Notes: generated from the letters alone by a model not told the origin. 64,000 bases of DNA from Chromatiaceae bacterium (GCA_019356535.1 CP037918.1:2506501-2570500), one strand, 5' to 3'; positions 19,088 through 27,780 are shown, counted from the stretch's first letter. Made by a program: numbers and translations.

Positions 19088-19432
19088 ATGCAACCAACAT
19101 CCCCATTGATGACCGAGCGCATGGACCTGCCGGAAGGATTCGGAGACTGGACCAGGGAAAAGGCCATGAAGCTGGCCCAGGAAGAAGGCATCGAGCTGAG
19201 CGATGCCCACTGGGAGGTCATTCACTTCCTGCGCCACCACTGCAAGGCCCGTGGCGCCTCGTGCAGCGCCCGGCGCGTGCTCAAGGCGCTGACCGAACAC
19301 TTCGCCGAACAGGGTGGCAAGCGCTACCTGTACCACCTGTTCCCGCACGGCCCCATCTACCAGGCTTGCAAGATCGCCGGCCTGCCACTGCCGCCGAGCA
19401 CCACGGACCCGTCCTTCGGCAGCGTGCACTGA
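19088..19432 (+). CDS. DsrC/TusE-family sulfur-relay protein lacking the C-terminal cysteine
   Basis: A 114-residue member of the DsrC/TusE/RspA family with the conserved core (FGDWTREKAMKLAQEEGIEL, HWEVIHFLR, then GGKRYLYHLFPHGPIYQACKIAGLP). DsrC proteins carry persulfides on a flexible C-terminal arm. The usual penultimate cysteine (Cys-A) is absent: the arm ends PPSTTDPSFGSVH. The inner cysteine in QACKIAGLP (Cys-B position) is retained. So it is neither a canonical DsrC (both Cys) nor TusE (Cys-A only). The ATG at 19088 follows a GGAGG box. A regulatory or variant sulfur-trafficking role is inferred. Confidence 0.85.
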   Translation: MQPTSPLMTERMDLPEGFGDWTREKAMKLAQEEGIELSDAHWEVIHFLRHHCKARGASCSARRVLKALTEHFAEQGGKRYLYHLFPHGPIYQACKIAGLPLPPSTTDPSFGSVH

Positions 19433-19471
19433 TCGATCCACCGCGGGGCGGCAGCGACCGTCCCGCCACCT

Positions 19472-19807
19472 TCAGTTTCCCGGCGCACCGCGGCGGTCGA
19501 GCGCCTGTGCCAGTCGCCACAACGCAAGACCACTGCCGAAGATGATCATGACCGGGCCCGCCAGCAACAGCAGCGCCTGCCAGCCCTCCGCCCCCCCCTG
19601 ACCCAGGCCATGCAGAAAGGCCGGCCCCAGCACGGCTGCCATTGCCAGCAGCATGCCCCCCACACCGAGCAGCGCCATCAGCGCCGCGCCGGCTCGCCGC
19701 CGCGCCACTGCGCGCCCGGCCGACAGCAACAGGCGCGCACTGACCACCAGCGCCACCACCGGCATGGCCGCGGCCAACAGGACCTCGAACAGGCGAATCA
19801 AGGACAT
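19472..19807 (-). CDS. Small hydrophobic membrane protein, unknown
   Basis: A 111-residue protein with three predicted hydrophobic segments (about residues 5-27, 42-65 and 77-98) separated by Arg-rich loops. No family is recognised. It begins 18 bp downstream of the tRNA-Gly gene on the same strand and could be co-transcribed with it. A longer in-frame extension runs into the tRNA and is not credible. Confidence 0.5.
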   Translation of the reverse strand: MSLIRLFEVLLAAAMPVVALVVSARLLLSAGRAVARRRAGAALMALLGVGGMLLAMAAVLGPAFLHGLGQGGAEGWQALLLLAGPVMIIFGSGLALWRLAQALDRRGAPGN

Positions 19808-19825
19808 TGTGGTAAAGGAAGAAAT

Positions 19826-19899
19826 GGAGCGGGTGATGGGAATCGAACCCACGTTAGAAGCTTGGGAAGCTCCTGTTCTACCATTGAACTACACCCGCG
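19826..19899 (-). tRNA. tRNA-Gly (anticodon CCC)
   Basis: The minus strand reads GCGGGTGTAGTTCAATGGTA, followed by an anticodon arm with the loop TTCCCAA (anticodon CCC) and a T-arm GTGGGTTCGATTCCCAT. The acceptor stem is GCGGGTG/CACCCGC with discriminator T. The CCA end is encoded (positions 19828-19826). The arrangement closely matches E. coli glyU. Confidence 0.95.
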
Positions 19900-19926
19900 T
19901 GCGACAGATTGTACGACATTCGCGGC

Positions 19927-21759
19927 TCAACCGGCAGGCCCACCATCGTACAGGGCCTCGATCTCGGCAGCGTAACGTTCCATCACTCTGGGGCGCTTGA
20001 CCTTGAGCGTGGGTGTGATCAGGCCGTCTTCGATGGTCCAGGGCTCCAGCGTGAGGAACACGCGGCGAATCTTGGCATAGCCGGGAAAATCCTTGAGCGC
20101 CGCCTGCACCCGACGCTGCACGGCCTTTAGTACCTTCTCGTCGCGCAGCGAATCGGGATCGAGCGGGTCCAGCCCCAGGTCCTGGGCAAAGCCGGGCCAG
20201 CGATCGGCCTCGAGCACGATCAGAGCCGCCAGATAGGGCCTGCCTTCGCCAACCACCATCACCTGCTCGAACAACGGGTCGAGCTGGATGGCCATCTCCA
20301 TGTCGCCCGGCGGGATCTTTTCGCCATTGGACAACACCAGGATGTCCTTGATGCGACCGGTGATGTACAGGTGCCCGGTCTCGCCGATGCGCGCCTGGTC
20401 CCCGGTGTGCAGCCAGCCGTCCGGGCCGATGACCTGAGCGGTGGCCTTGTGGTTGTTCCAGTAGCCCTGCATGACCCCGGGACCCTTGACAAGCAATTCG
20501 TCGTTCTCGCCAATGCGTATCTTGACCCCGCGGATCGGCAGGCCGACGCTGGCCGGAATATTGTTCTCCAGCGGGTTCACACTGACCACCGGCGAGGTCT
20601 CGGTCAAGCCATAGCCCTGCACGATGGGGATCCCCAGGGCGATGAACACCCGCGCCACCTCGTCGCTGAGCGCCGCGCCCCCACTGACTGCTGCGCGCAG
20701 CCGCCCGCCGAGACGTGCGCGCACCTTGCTGGCCACCAGGCGATCGAGCAAGGGCCACAGGAGTTGCCCCGGCGTCCAGCCGCCACGCCCCTGCTGGCGC
20801 AGGAAGCGCTGCCATCCGATGCGCGTGGCGGCACGGAACAGCAGCGGCGCCAGGCCGCCGCGTTTCGCCATCTGTTCACCGAGCCGGGCATGCACCCGCT
20901 CGAAGATGCGCGGCACCGCGACCAGCACCGTGGGCCGAATCTGTTGCAGGTCGTCGGCCAGTTGCGCCACCGAGCGCGCATAAGCGACAGTGGACCCGGT
21001 CATGATGGGCAGGTAGTACCCGGCTGTGCGCTCCAGGGTGTGCGACAGGGGCAAGAAGGAAAGGAAACTGTCCTCCTCGTAGACATTGAGCATGGTCACA
21101 CCGCCATGCGCCACCGAGAGCATGTTGTGATGACTGAGCATCACACCCTTGGGCCGCCCCGTGGTACCCGAGGTATAGACAATGGAGGCCAGGGCATGCG
21201 GATCGGGATCCTTGCGCACCATCAGCTCACCGGCCGATTCGGGCAGCCAGTCGGCCACCACCCGGACCCGCTCATCCTGTGCGGCCAGCTCGCGCGCCGC
21301 CTCGCTGTCATCGAGCAACAGCACCCTTTGCAAGGGGCCTTCCTTGGGGATGACCTTCGCCAGGCGACGCCAGCGTCCGGCGTCCTGCACCAGCAACAGA
21401 CGCACCCCGGCCTCTTCGAGGATGTAGGCGATATTGTCGGGTCGGTCATCGGTATACAGCGGCACGGTGACCAGGCCGTGACTCATCGCCGCCTGATCGA
21501 ACATCACCCACTCGGGACAGTTGCGCAGCTGCAAGGCCACCCGCTCGCCTTGCTGCAGAGCCTCCCCGGCGAAGGCCTGCTGCCAGCGCGCCACCGCCCG
21601 CCCCATGTCGCGCCAACTCAGCTGGCGCCACTCCCGGGCCGCGCGGTCGTGGTACACGTAGGCTGGGCGGTCCGGACTGCGCCGGATACGCAGGGCAAAC
21701 AGGCCATCCAGCGTACGCGCGTGATCGGGTGAAATCAGGTTCTCGTGAAGTCTGGCCAC
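19927..21759 (-). CDS. Long-chain acyl-CoA synthetase (AMP-forming)
   Basis: A 610-residue ANL-superfamily ligase that activates fatty acids to acyl-CoA via an acyl-adenylate. The P-loop-like AMP motif YTSGTTGRPKGV, the GYGLTETSP motif and the HTGDQARIGETGHLYI motif with the catalytic aspartate are present. A C-terminal Lys in TLKVKRPRVMERY is near the expected catalytic position. I start it at GTG 21759, where GAGGAGG stands 6 bp upstream. The longer frame to 22008 runs into the palindromic element and is an artefact. It resembles the FAA1/FadD15 group rather than E. coli FadD. Confidence 0.88.
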   Translation of the reverse strand: MARLHENLISPDHARTLDGLFALRIRRSPDRPAYVYHDRAAREWRQLSWRDMGRAVARWQQAFAGEALQQGERVALQLRNCPEWVMFDQAAMSHGLVTVPLYTDDRPDNIAYILEEAGVRLLLVQDAGRWRRLAKVIPKEGPLQRVLLLDDSEAARELAAQDERVRVVADWLPESAGELMVRKDPDPHALASIVYTSGTTGRPKGVMLSHHNMLSVAHGGVTMLNVYEEDSFLSFLPLSHTLERTAGYYLPIMTGSTVAYARSVAQLADDLQQIRPTVLVAVPRIFERVHARLGEQMAKRGGLAPLLFRAATRIGWQRFLRQQGRGGWTPGQLLWPLLDRLVASKVRARLGGRLRAAVSGGAALSDEVARVFIALGIPIVQGYGLTETSPVVSVNPLENNIPASVGLPIRGVKIRIGENDELLVKGPGVMQGYWNNHKATAQVIGPDGWLHTGDQARIGETGHLYITGRIKDILVLSNGEKIPPGDMEMAIQLDPLFEQVMVVGEGRPYLAALIVLEADRWPGFAQDLGLDPLDPDSLRDEKVLKAVQRRVQAALKDFPGYAKIRRVFLTLEPWTIEDGLITPTLKVKRPRVMERYAAEIEALYDGGPAG

Positions 21760-21828
21760 GCCTCCTCCTCGATTTCCGGCTTCCGATCGGCCGGGTGACA
21801 TCCGCCCACTCCTTGAACCGCGGCAGCT

Positions 21829-22094
21829 TACTGAGACAACCCTAGGTAAAGCAACACTCAGAGCGCCCTGCCTGTTCCGGATCAAGGCGCAGCCCGCAGG
21901 CAATGGCAGGCCCTTGGCAAGGGCCGCAACACAGAGCCGGGACAGGCAGGGCGCTCCCCGTGGGCGGGCCTCAGGGCGTTCATCCACGGTGTTGCGCTGG
22001 CTTGACATGGAATCACCATGCCTGCGCCAGCGCGCCTTGTGGCCGAACGCCCTGAGGCCCGCTGAGGGTCGCTTTACCTAGGGTTGTCTCAGTA
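21829..22094. mobile_element. 266-bp MITE-like palindromic element with 24-bp perfect terminal inverted repeats
   Basis: The ends are exact inverted copies: TACTGAGACAACCCTAGGTA plus AAGC at 21829-21852, and its reverse complement at 22071-22094. Inside are nested hairpins: 20-nt arms at 21861-21880 and 21937-21956 (one mismatch), and an 18-bp perfect stem at 21964-21981/22045-22062. The latter encloses 21994-22001/22026-22033 and 22006-22010/22016-22020. There is no transposase gene. The terminal TA on both sides would fit a TA target duplication as in IS630/Tc1-type elements, but this is inference. The 384-bp gap between the acyl-CoA synthetase and thiS is mostly this element. Confidence 0.8.
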
Positions 22095-22143
22095 GTGTAA
22101 GATTGGCCCGTATTTCCATTTCGTCATCGAAACCGTCCCCGAG

Positions 22144-22344
22144 ATGCAGATCCTCCTCAACGGCCAGCCCGAACGGCTCGTCGACGACCTCACGCTGGCG
22201 CAACTGGTCGAACAGCTCGGCCTTACCGACAAGCGCATCGCCATCGAGGTCAACGACGAGCTGGTACCACGCAGCGAACATGTCACATACAGGCTGCACG
22301 ACGGCGACCGCGTGGAGATCGTGCAGGCCATCGGCGGCGGCTGA
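22144..22344 (+). CDS. thiS: Sulfur carrier protein ThiS
   Basis: A 66-residue ubiquitin-like protein ending in the required Gly-Gly tail (AIGGG). It begins [20 protein letters not shown], with the typical [11 protein letters not shown] segment. The C-terminal thiocarboxylate donates sulfur to the thiamine thiazole ring. It precedes thiG by 13 bp, so the two form an operon. The palindromic element ends 50 bp upstream and may affect its promoter. Confidence 0.95.
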   Translation: MQILLNGQPERLVDDLTLAQLVEQLGLTDKRIAIEVNDELVPRSEHVTYRLHDGDRVEIVQAIGGG

Positions 22345-22357
22345 AGCAGGACTCGCC

Positions 22358-23152
22358 ATGAACGACACCCCGCAAGACCCGCTCGTCATCGCCGGCCGGA
22401 CCTTCCATTCCCGCCTGCTGGTGGGCACCGGAAAGTACAAGGACATGGCCGAGACCCGGGCGGCCATCGACGCCTCCGGCGCCGAGATCGTGACCATCGC
22501 GGTACGCCGTACCAACCTCGGCCAGGATGCCAACGAGCCCAATATCCTAGAGGTACTGCCGCCGGACGAGTTCACTTACCTGCCCAATACTGCGGGCTGC
22601 TATGACGCGAAGACCGCGGTACGCACCTGCAAGCTGGCTCGCGAGCTGCTCGACGGCCACGATCTGGTCAAGCTCGAGGTGCTGGGCGACGAGAAGACCC
22701 TGTTTCCTGACGTGATCGCCACCCTGAAGGCGGCCGAGGAACTGATCGCAGACGGCTTCAAGGTCATGGTCTATACCAACGACGATCCCATCATGGCGCG
22801 CGAGTTCGAACAGATGGGCTGTGTGGCGGTGATGCCGCTCGCTGCACCCATCGGCTCGGGCCTGGGCATTCGCAACCGACTGAACATCCGTACCATCGTC
22901 GAGAATGCCAATGTCCCCGTGCTGGTCGACGCCGGCGTGGGCACCGCCTCGGACGCAGCCATCGCCATGGAGCTGGGCTGCGACGGCGTGCTCATGAATA
23001 CCGCCATCGCCGCAGCAAACGATCCGGTACTGATGGCCTCGGCCATGAAGAAAGCCATCCAGGCCGGGCGCGAGGCCTATCTGGCCGGGCGCATGGCGCC
23101 ACGGCGTTTCGCCTCGGCCTCCTCGCCGACCGACGGCCTGTTCTTCGACTGA
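22358..23152 (+). CDS. thiG: Thiazole synthase ThiG
   Basis: A 264-residue TIM-barrel enzyme that assembles the thiamine thiazole from deoxyxylulose phosphate, dehydroglycine and ThiS thiocarboxylate. Typical motifs include [26 protein letters not shown], the KLEVLGD segment with the catalytic Lys, [12 protein letters not shown], and [12 protein letters not shown] near the phosphate site. The start codon follows thiS directly; trmB begins immediately after the stop. Confidence 0.97.
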   Translation: MNDTPQDPLVIAGRTFHSRLLVGTGKYKDMAETRAAIDASGAEIVTIAVRRTNLGQDANEPNILEVLPPDEFTYLPNTAGCYDAKTAVRTCKLARELLDGHDLVKLEVLGDEKTLFPDVIATLKAAEELIADGFKVMVYTNDDPIMAREFEQMGCVAVMPLAAPIGSGLGIRNRLNIRTIVENANVPVLVDAGVGTASDAAIAMELGCDGVLMNTAIAAANDPVLMASAMKKAIQAGREAYLAGRMAPRRFASASSPTDGLFFD

Positions 23153-23842
23153 ATGAGCGAGCAGCCCCGTCCGCACCGCCCGGTGCGCAGCTTCGTGTTG
23201 CGCACCGGACGCATGACCCCCGGCCAACGACGCGCCTTCGAGCGCCTCTGGCCGCGCTTCGGCCTCGACTACCGCCCCGAGCCACTGGACCTGCCCACCC
23301 TGTTCGGCAACGAACAGCCGGTGTACCTCGAGATCGGCTTCGGCAACGGGGATGCCCTGGCGGAGATGGCCCGGCGCCACCCCGAACGCAACTACCTGGG
23401 CATCGAGGTCCACACCCCCGGCGTGGGCCACCTGCTGCGCCGGCTGGAGGAACAGGGCAGCGAGAACGTGCGCGTGCTGCGCCACGACGCGGTCGAGGTG
23501 TTGCGCGACATGATTCCCGACGGTGCGCTCGCCGGGGTCTACCTGTTCTTCCCCGACCCCTGGCACAAGAAGCGCCATCACAAGCGGCGTATCGTGCAGC
23601 CGGCCTTCGCGGAACTGCTGGCGCACAAGCTCGCACCGGGCGGCTTCTTCCACGCGGCGACCGACTGGGAGGACTACGCCCTGCACATGCTCGAGGTACT
23701 CGATGCCTGCCCCGCGCTGCGCAATACCGCGCCCGACGGCCGCTTCGTGCCCCGCCCCGAGGACCGGCCACTGACCCGCTTCGAGCAACGCGGGCTGCGC
23801 CTGGGACACGGGGTGTGGGACCTGGTTTACGTGCGCCGCTGA
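23153..23842 (+). CDS. trmB: tRNA (guanine-N7-)-methyltransferase
   Basis: A 229-residue enzyme that makes 7-methylguanosine at position 46 of tRNA. It has the SAM-binding [14 protein letters not shown] motif and the family signature [19 protein letters not shown], followed by [12 protein letters not shown]. It starts at the base after the thiG stop, and its own stop overlaps the start of the ABC ATPase gene (TGATG at 23840-23844). Confidence 0.95.
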   Translation: MSEQPRPHRPVRSFVLRTGRMTPGQRRAFERLWPRFGLDYRPEPLDLPTLFGNEQPVYLEIGFGNGDALAEMARRHPERNYLGIEVHTPGVGHLLRRLEEQGSENVRVLRHDAVEVLRDMIPDGALAGVYLFFPDPWHKKRHHKRRIVQPAFAELLAHKLAPGGFFHAATDWEDYALHMLEVLDACPALRNTAPDGRFVPRPEDRPLTRFEQRGLRLGHGVWDLVYVRR

Positions 23843-24429
23843 TGGCCGAATTGTGGATCGAACGGCTGGAGCGCCCCGGCCTGTACGTCACGGACCTGCG
23901 GGTGCCCGGCGGCCACACCCACTGCCTGCACGGCCCGTCGGGTAGCGGCAAGACCTTGCTGCTGCGCGCCATTGCCGATCTCGACCCCAACGAAGGCCGG
24001 GTCCGTCTGGGCGACCTGGTCCGCGAACAGCTGCCGGCCCCGCAATGGCGACGCCGGGTGATCTATGTCCCGCCCGAATCACACTGGTGGGCCGAGACGG
24101 TACGCCCGCACGCCGCACACTGGGCCGACGACCGGCTGGCCGCGCTCGGCTTCGAGCGCGACGTGCTCGACTGGTCGGTGCGTCGTCTGTCCACCGGCGA
24201 ACGCCAGCGTCTGGCGGTGCTGCGCGCCCTGGCGCGTGACCCCGAAGCCTTGCTGCTCGACGAGCCGACCGCCAACCTCGATCCCGGCAATACCGAACAG
24301 ATGGAGAAGCTGTTGCGCGACTTCGCCCGCGAACGACAGGCGCCCCTGTTGTGGGTCAGCCACGATCCGGCACAACGTGTTCGGGTGGGCGATGCCGAAC
24401 ACCGCCTCGTCGGGGGCAGGCTGCAATGA
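23842..24429 (+). CDS. fetA: FetA-like ABC transporter ATP-binding protein
   Basis: A 195-residue, compact ABC ATPase with Walker A GPSGSGKT at about residues 32-39, the signature motif LSTGERQRLAVLRALARDPE and Walker B ALLLDEPTANLD, then the WVSHD switch. The Q-loop region is short. It is encoded next to a FetB-type permease, with a 4-bp overlap, matching the E. coli FetAB iron exporter pair that lowers free iron under oxidative stress. Substrate iron is inferred from that homology only. Confidence 0.85.
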   Translation: MAELWIERLERPGLYVTDLRVPGGHTHCLHGPSGSGKTLLLRAIADLDPNEGRVRLGDLVREQLPAPQWRRRVIYVPPESHWWAETVRPHAAHWADDRLAALGFERDVLDWSVRRLSTGERQRLAVLRALARDPEALLLDEPTANLDPGNTEQMEKLLRDFARERQAPLLWVSHDPAQRVRVGDAEHRLVGGRLQ

Positions 24430-25223
24430 GCGGCCAGGTGATTCCGCTCGGGGGATTCGAGCTCGGCCTGGCCGCGTCCCTGCTATTGCTCGCCGGCGCC
24501 CTGTCGTGGCGCCTGCACATGGGGGTGGAACGCCGCCTGCTGGTAGCCGCCGCGCGCGCCGCCATTCAGCTTTCGCTGTTGGGCCTGGTGTTGCAGCAGC
24601 TCTTTCAAACCCTCTCGCCCTGGCTGATCGCGGCGGTCACCGGCTTCATGCTGGCGGTCGCCGGCTATGAAGTTTGGTCGCGCCAAAGCCGGCGCCTGAA
24701 GGGCTGGTGGGGCTATGGCACCGGTACCCTGTCGATGCTGCTCTCCTCGGTAAGCATCGCCCTGATCACCGTACAGGTGATACTGCAACCGGAGCCCTGG
24801 TTTCACCCGCAGTACCTGATCCCGCTGCTGGGCATGCTGCTGGGCAACACCATGACCGGCATCGCAGTGGCCATGGACACCCTGGGACGCGAAACCTGGA
24901 ACCGGCAAGGCGAGATCGAGGCCCGGCTGATGCTCGGAGAAGGCGCCACCGAGGCCATCGACGATATCCGCCGCGCTGCCCTGCGCGCGGGGCTGATCCC
25001 CATTCTCAACAGCATGGCGGCCGCCGGCGTGGTCAGCCTGCCCGGCATGATGACCGGCCAGATCCTCGCCGGCGGCGACCCCCTGCAGGCGGCGCGCTAC
25101 CAGATCCTGATTCTGTTCCTGATCGCCGCGGGCACCGCCCTGGGTGCCGCCAGCGCGGTGCTCATCGCCTCGCACCGCCTGTTCGACGGCCGCGAACGCC
25201 TGCGTCTCGACCGCCTGAGTTGA
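24426..25223 (+). CDS. fetB: FetB-like (UPF0014) ABC transporter permease
   Basis: A 265-residue polytopic membrane protein with about seven helices. Conserved UPF0014/FetB features are ARAAIQLSLLGLVLQ, the LIPLLGMLLGNTMTGIAVAMD segment, EARLMLGEGATEA and the ALRAGLIPILNSMAAAGVVSLPGMMTGQILAGGDP block. It partners with the upstream ATPase, with which its gene overlaps. The pair likely exports iron or another transition metal; the metal is inferred from homology. Confidence 0.88.
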   Translation: MSGQVIPLGGFELGLAASLLLLAGALSWRLHMGVERRLLVAAARAAIQLSLLGLVLQQLFQTLSPWLIAAVTGFMLAVAGYEVWSRQSRRLKGWWGYGTGTLSMLLSSVSIALITVQVILQPEPWFHPQYLIPLLGMLLGNTMTGIAVAMDTLGRETWNRQGEIEARLMLGEGATEAIDDIRRAALRAGLIPILNSMAAAGVVSLPGMMTGQILAGGDPLQAARYQILILFLIAAGTALGAASAVLIASHRLFDGRERLRLDRLS

Positions 25224-25252
25224 CCACCGGCCAAATGTGACACAATGCCGGG

Positions 25253-25633
25253 ATGGCAACCGCCCTGTTTCTGATCGTCGTGTTCGGAATCCTCGCCGGC
25301 CTCTGGGCCGACGGCGCGCGGGCGCGCGAGCTGGCCACACGGCTGGCGCAGGCATTGTGCAGCAAGCGCGGCCTGCAGTTTCTCGACGGCACCGTAGTGC
25401 TGCGACGCATGGGATTGCGCTGGACCCGGCAGGGTCTGCGCTTCCGCCGCATGTTCAGCTTCGACTACAGCCGTGAGGGCAGCGGCCGGCACACTGCCTG
25501 GCTGCTCCTGCTAGGCACCGAGATCGAGCAGGTGGTAGTCGATGAGCCCGAGGAACCGCGGCCGGCCACGCCGACGCCACCGCGTGCCGACGGCAAGGTG
25601 GTCCCGTTCCGCCGCCCCGGCAAGGGCCCGTGA
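25253..25633 (+). CDS. DUF3301-like protein with N-terminal membrane anchor
   Basis: A 126-residue protein with a hydrophobic N-terminal segment (residues 2-18), then ELATRLAQALCSKRGLQFLDGTVVLRRMG, the characteristic C...GLQFLDGTV block of DUF3301. A basic F.F.YSREG.GR region follows, then a proline-rich tail. Function is unknown. It is separated from fetB by 29 bp and may belong to the same transcript. Confidence 0.72.
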   Translation: MATALFLIVVFGILAGLWADGARARELATRLAQALCSKRGLQFLDGTVVLRRMGLRWTRQGLRFRRMFSFDYSREGSGRHTAWLLLLGTEIEQVVVDEPEEPRPATPTPPRADGKVVPFRRPGKGP

Positions 25634-25704
25634 TCCACATCCTCAACCGCGCTTGCGCCGGCAAAGGGTTCGGCCCAGGGACGAACCTCCTACAGCTTGT
25701 TGAG

Positions 25705-25726
25705 GGAGCGGCATCCTCGCCACGAA
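25705..25726. repeat. REP-like intergenic repeat, copy 1
   Basis: A 22-nt GGAGCGGC...GCC.CGAA sequence that matches a second copy at 31827-31848 at about 17 of 22 positions. It sits in the gap between the DUF3301-like gene and sspB, with a GCCCC/GGGGC inverted pair just downstream. The pattern resembles common gammaproteobacterial REP sequences. Confidence 0.4.
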
Positions 25727-25810
25727 TATTCGCCCCTCGGGGCGGCCCTACTACGCACCCGCCGCACCCCTTGCCCTTTCTCCAGGACCTCCAGCACGCC
25801 CAGGCAAGAT

Positions 25811-26194
25811 CTACTTGACCACCTTCAGGGCGGGCCGGCCACCGCCGGGAGGAGCGGGAGGCGTATCGTCCGAGGGCCCGGACGGCTCCTCGTCCGGGAA
25901 CAGCATCCCCTGGCCGTTTTCCCGCGAATAGACCCCCAACACCGCGCTGGGCGGAAAGATCACGTCCATGGCCTGACCGGAGAAGCGTGCGGAGAAGCGG
26001 ATGAAATCGTTACCCAGGTCGAGATCACGCACCGCGCCCGGTGCGAGGTTGAGCACGATACGCCCGCCCTCGACATATTCGCGCGGCACGATCACGTCTT
26101 CGCGATCGGCATCCACCAGAAAATAGGGCGTCTGGCGGTTGTCCACCAACCACTCGTAGAGGGCACGGATCAGGTAGGGTCGATTGGAGGTCAT
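25811..26194 (-). CDS. sspB: Stringent starvation protein B / ClpXP adaptor
   Basis: A 127-residue protein starting MTSNRPYLIRALYEWLVDN, the conserved SspB N-terminus. It contains ALYEWLVDNRQTPYFLVDA, GRIVLNLAPGAVRDL and FSARFSGQ. The C-terminal flexible, proline-rich tail ends RPALKVVK, matching the ClpX-docking peptide. SspB delivers ssrA-tagged proteins to ClpXP. It follows sspA by 1 bp, as is usual. Confidence 0.93.
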   Translation of the reverse strand: MTSNRPYLIRALYEWLVDNRQTPYFLVDADREDVIVPREYVEGGRIVLNLAPGAVRDLDLGNDFIRFSARFSGQAMDVIFPPSAVLGVYSRENGQGMLFPDEEPSGPSDDTPPAPPGGGRPALKVVK

Positions 26195-26195
26195 A

Positions 26196-26825
26196 TCAGC
26201 CGCCGCGCATCTCGCGCTCAGCCACACTGAGGCTGCGGGCAAAGCCGGGGCGCTTGAACATGTGTGCGGCATAGGTGTTGAGCTGCTTGCCGGCCGCTCC
26301 ACTCAGCTCGATACCCAGCATGGGCAGACGCCACAGCAGCGGCGTCAGGGTGGCATCGACCAAGGTGTATTCCTCGCTCATGAAAAACGGATTGGCTGCC
26401 AGCACCGGGGCGGCGGCGACCAGCCCCTCTTTCAGCTCCTTGCGCGCCTTGGTGGCTGCCTTGCCCCCGGCGAGGATGGTGTCGACCAGCGGATACCAGT
26501 CGTTCTCGACACGAAACATGTACAAGCGGGTCGTAGCGCGCGACACCGGATCGACCGGCAACAGGGGCGGATGCGGAAAACGTTCGTCGATGTACTCGCA
26601 GATGATGCGCGAGTCATACAGCGCCAGCTCACGATCAACCAATGTGGGCAGGGTGCCGTACGGGTTGAGATCCACCACGTCTTCTGGCAGGTCCAACGGA
26701 TCGACATCCACGATGTCGCAGGTGACGTTCTTCTCCGCGAGCACCAGCCGTACCCGATGACTGTAGATGCTGGCCGGGTCGGAAAAGAGGGTCATTGTGG
26801 CTCTTCTGCTGGGTACTACGGTCAT
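26196..26825 (-). CDS. sspA: Stringent starvation protein A (GST-like RNAP-associated)
   Basis: A 209-residue glutathione-S-transferase-fold protein with the MTLFSDPASIYSHRVRLVLAEK N-terminal thioredoxin-like region and PYGTLPTLVDRELALYDSRIICEYIDERFPHPPLLP. SspA binds RNA polymerase and modulates stationary-phase and stress transcription. The ATG at 26825 follows an AAGGAGA box and leaves the usual short leader before MTLFS; a later ATG at 26795 is an alternative. It lies downstream of petABC on the same strand but behind a terminator. Confidence 0.93.
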   Translation of the reverse strand: MTVVPSRRATMTLFSDPASIYSHRVRLVLAEKNVTCDIVDVDPLDLPEDVVDLNPYGTLPTLVDRELALYDSRIICEYIDERFPHPPLLPVDPVSRATTRLYMFRVENDWYPLVDTILAGGKAATKARKELKEGLVAAAPVLAANPFFMSEEYTLVDATLTPLLWRLPMLGIELSGAAGKQLNTYAAHMFKRPGFARSLSVAEREMRGG

Positions 26826-26878
26826 CCTCGCATCTCCTTGTCGTCTGGCGGGCGGCCGGCGCCTGTGTCGCAGACCAC

Positions 26879-26913
26879 AAAAAAGGCGCACAGTATAGCA
26901 AACTGTGCGCCTT
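26879..26913 (-). terminator. Intrinsic terminator after petABC
   Basis: On the minus strand a 12-bp stem AAGGCGCACAGT/ACTGTGCGCCTT with a 7-nt loop is followed by TTTTTT. It stands 58 bp beyond the petC stop and separates the bc1 operon from sspAB. Confidence 0.9.
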
Positions 26914-26970
26914 GCCTACGGCGCCCCCGGAGCGCCCCCTCACGGAGCGCCCCGGAGCCCTTGGCGACGA

Positions 26971-27780
26971 TCAGTGCACGTCCTTCCACCACTCCTTCTT
27001 GGTGATGTAGGCAAGCACGGTGAAGATCACCAGGAACAGCAGCACCCAGACACCCATACGCTGCCGCTCGAGCTTGATCGGCTCGGCGATGTAGGCCAGG
27101 TAGGTGGTCAGATCGCGCACCACCTGGTCGAACTCACCCGCACTCATCTTGCCCGGGCGGACCGGGTTGAAATGATCCACCACCTTCTCGACGCGGGCCT
27201 CTCCGCCCAGCTCCTTGGCCTTGGCCTCGGCTTCAGCCTCGGAGTCGAACTCGGCGACCATGTGCCCGCCCTCGTGCACCTCGTAGCGATAGACCGGTTC
27301 CTTGATACCCTCGAGCTCCCACAGCACGTTGGGCATGCCCACGTTGGGGAACACCACGTTGTTCACGCCGGTCGGGCGCGACGGATCAGTGTAGAAGCTC
27401 TTGAGGTAGGTATAGATCCAGTCGGCGCTGCGACGACGCCCCTCCAGCGTGAGGTCCGGCGCAGGCGCACCGAAGGCGGTCGCGGCGTATTCGCCGGGCA
27501 TGGCGTTGGTCATCAGGGCACCGACCTTGCTGCCATTGAAGATCAGGTTGTCCTTGATCTGCTGTTCGGTCAAACCGACCTTGGTGAACAGCTTGTAACG
27601 GACGTACTGAGCCGAATGGCAGCCCATGCAGTAATTGACGAAGTACTTGGCACCACGCTGGATGGCCGCCTCGTTGCTCAGGTCGATGTTGGCCGACTCC
27701 AGCTTCGGACCCGCGCCCGAACTGGCCAGAGCGGCGACCGGCATCAACACCAGGGCAATAATAGCAATCACTCTTTTCAT
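26971..27780 (-). CDS. petC: Cytochrome c1 subunit of the bc1 complex
   Basis: A 269-residue protein with a signal peptide (KRVIAIIALVLMPVAALA), a covalent haem site CMGCH at residues 51-55 and a C-terminal membrane anchor near 243-262. The Met ligand is probably in the NAMPGEYAATAFGAPAPDLT region. Between VLWELEG and KMSAGEFDQVVRDLTTYLAY it has a charged helical stretch with SEAEAEAKAKELGGEARVEK. The gene overlaps petB by 4 bp; the operon is petABC and ends at a strong terminator. It passes electrons from the Rieske protein to soluble cytochrome c. Confidence 0.93.
   Translation of the reverse strand: MKRVIAIIALVLMPVAALASSGAGPKLESANIDLSNEAAIQRGAKYFVNYCMGCHSAQYVRYKLFTKVGLTEQQIKDNLIFNGSKVGALMTNAMPGEYAATAFGAPAPDLTLEGRRRSADWIYTYLKSFYTDPSRPTGVNNVVFPNVGMPNVLWELEGIKEPVYRYEVHEGGHMVAEFDSEAEAEAKAKELGGEARVEKVVDHFNPVRPGKMSAGEFDQVVRDLTTYLAYIAEPIKLERQRMGVWVLLFLVIFTVLAYITKKEWWKDVH

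Noticed and set aside
21760..22008. N-terminal extension of the acyl-CoA synthetase
   Set aside because: It enters the palindromic element; GTG at 21759 with a strong ribosome-binding site gives the family-typical start.
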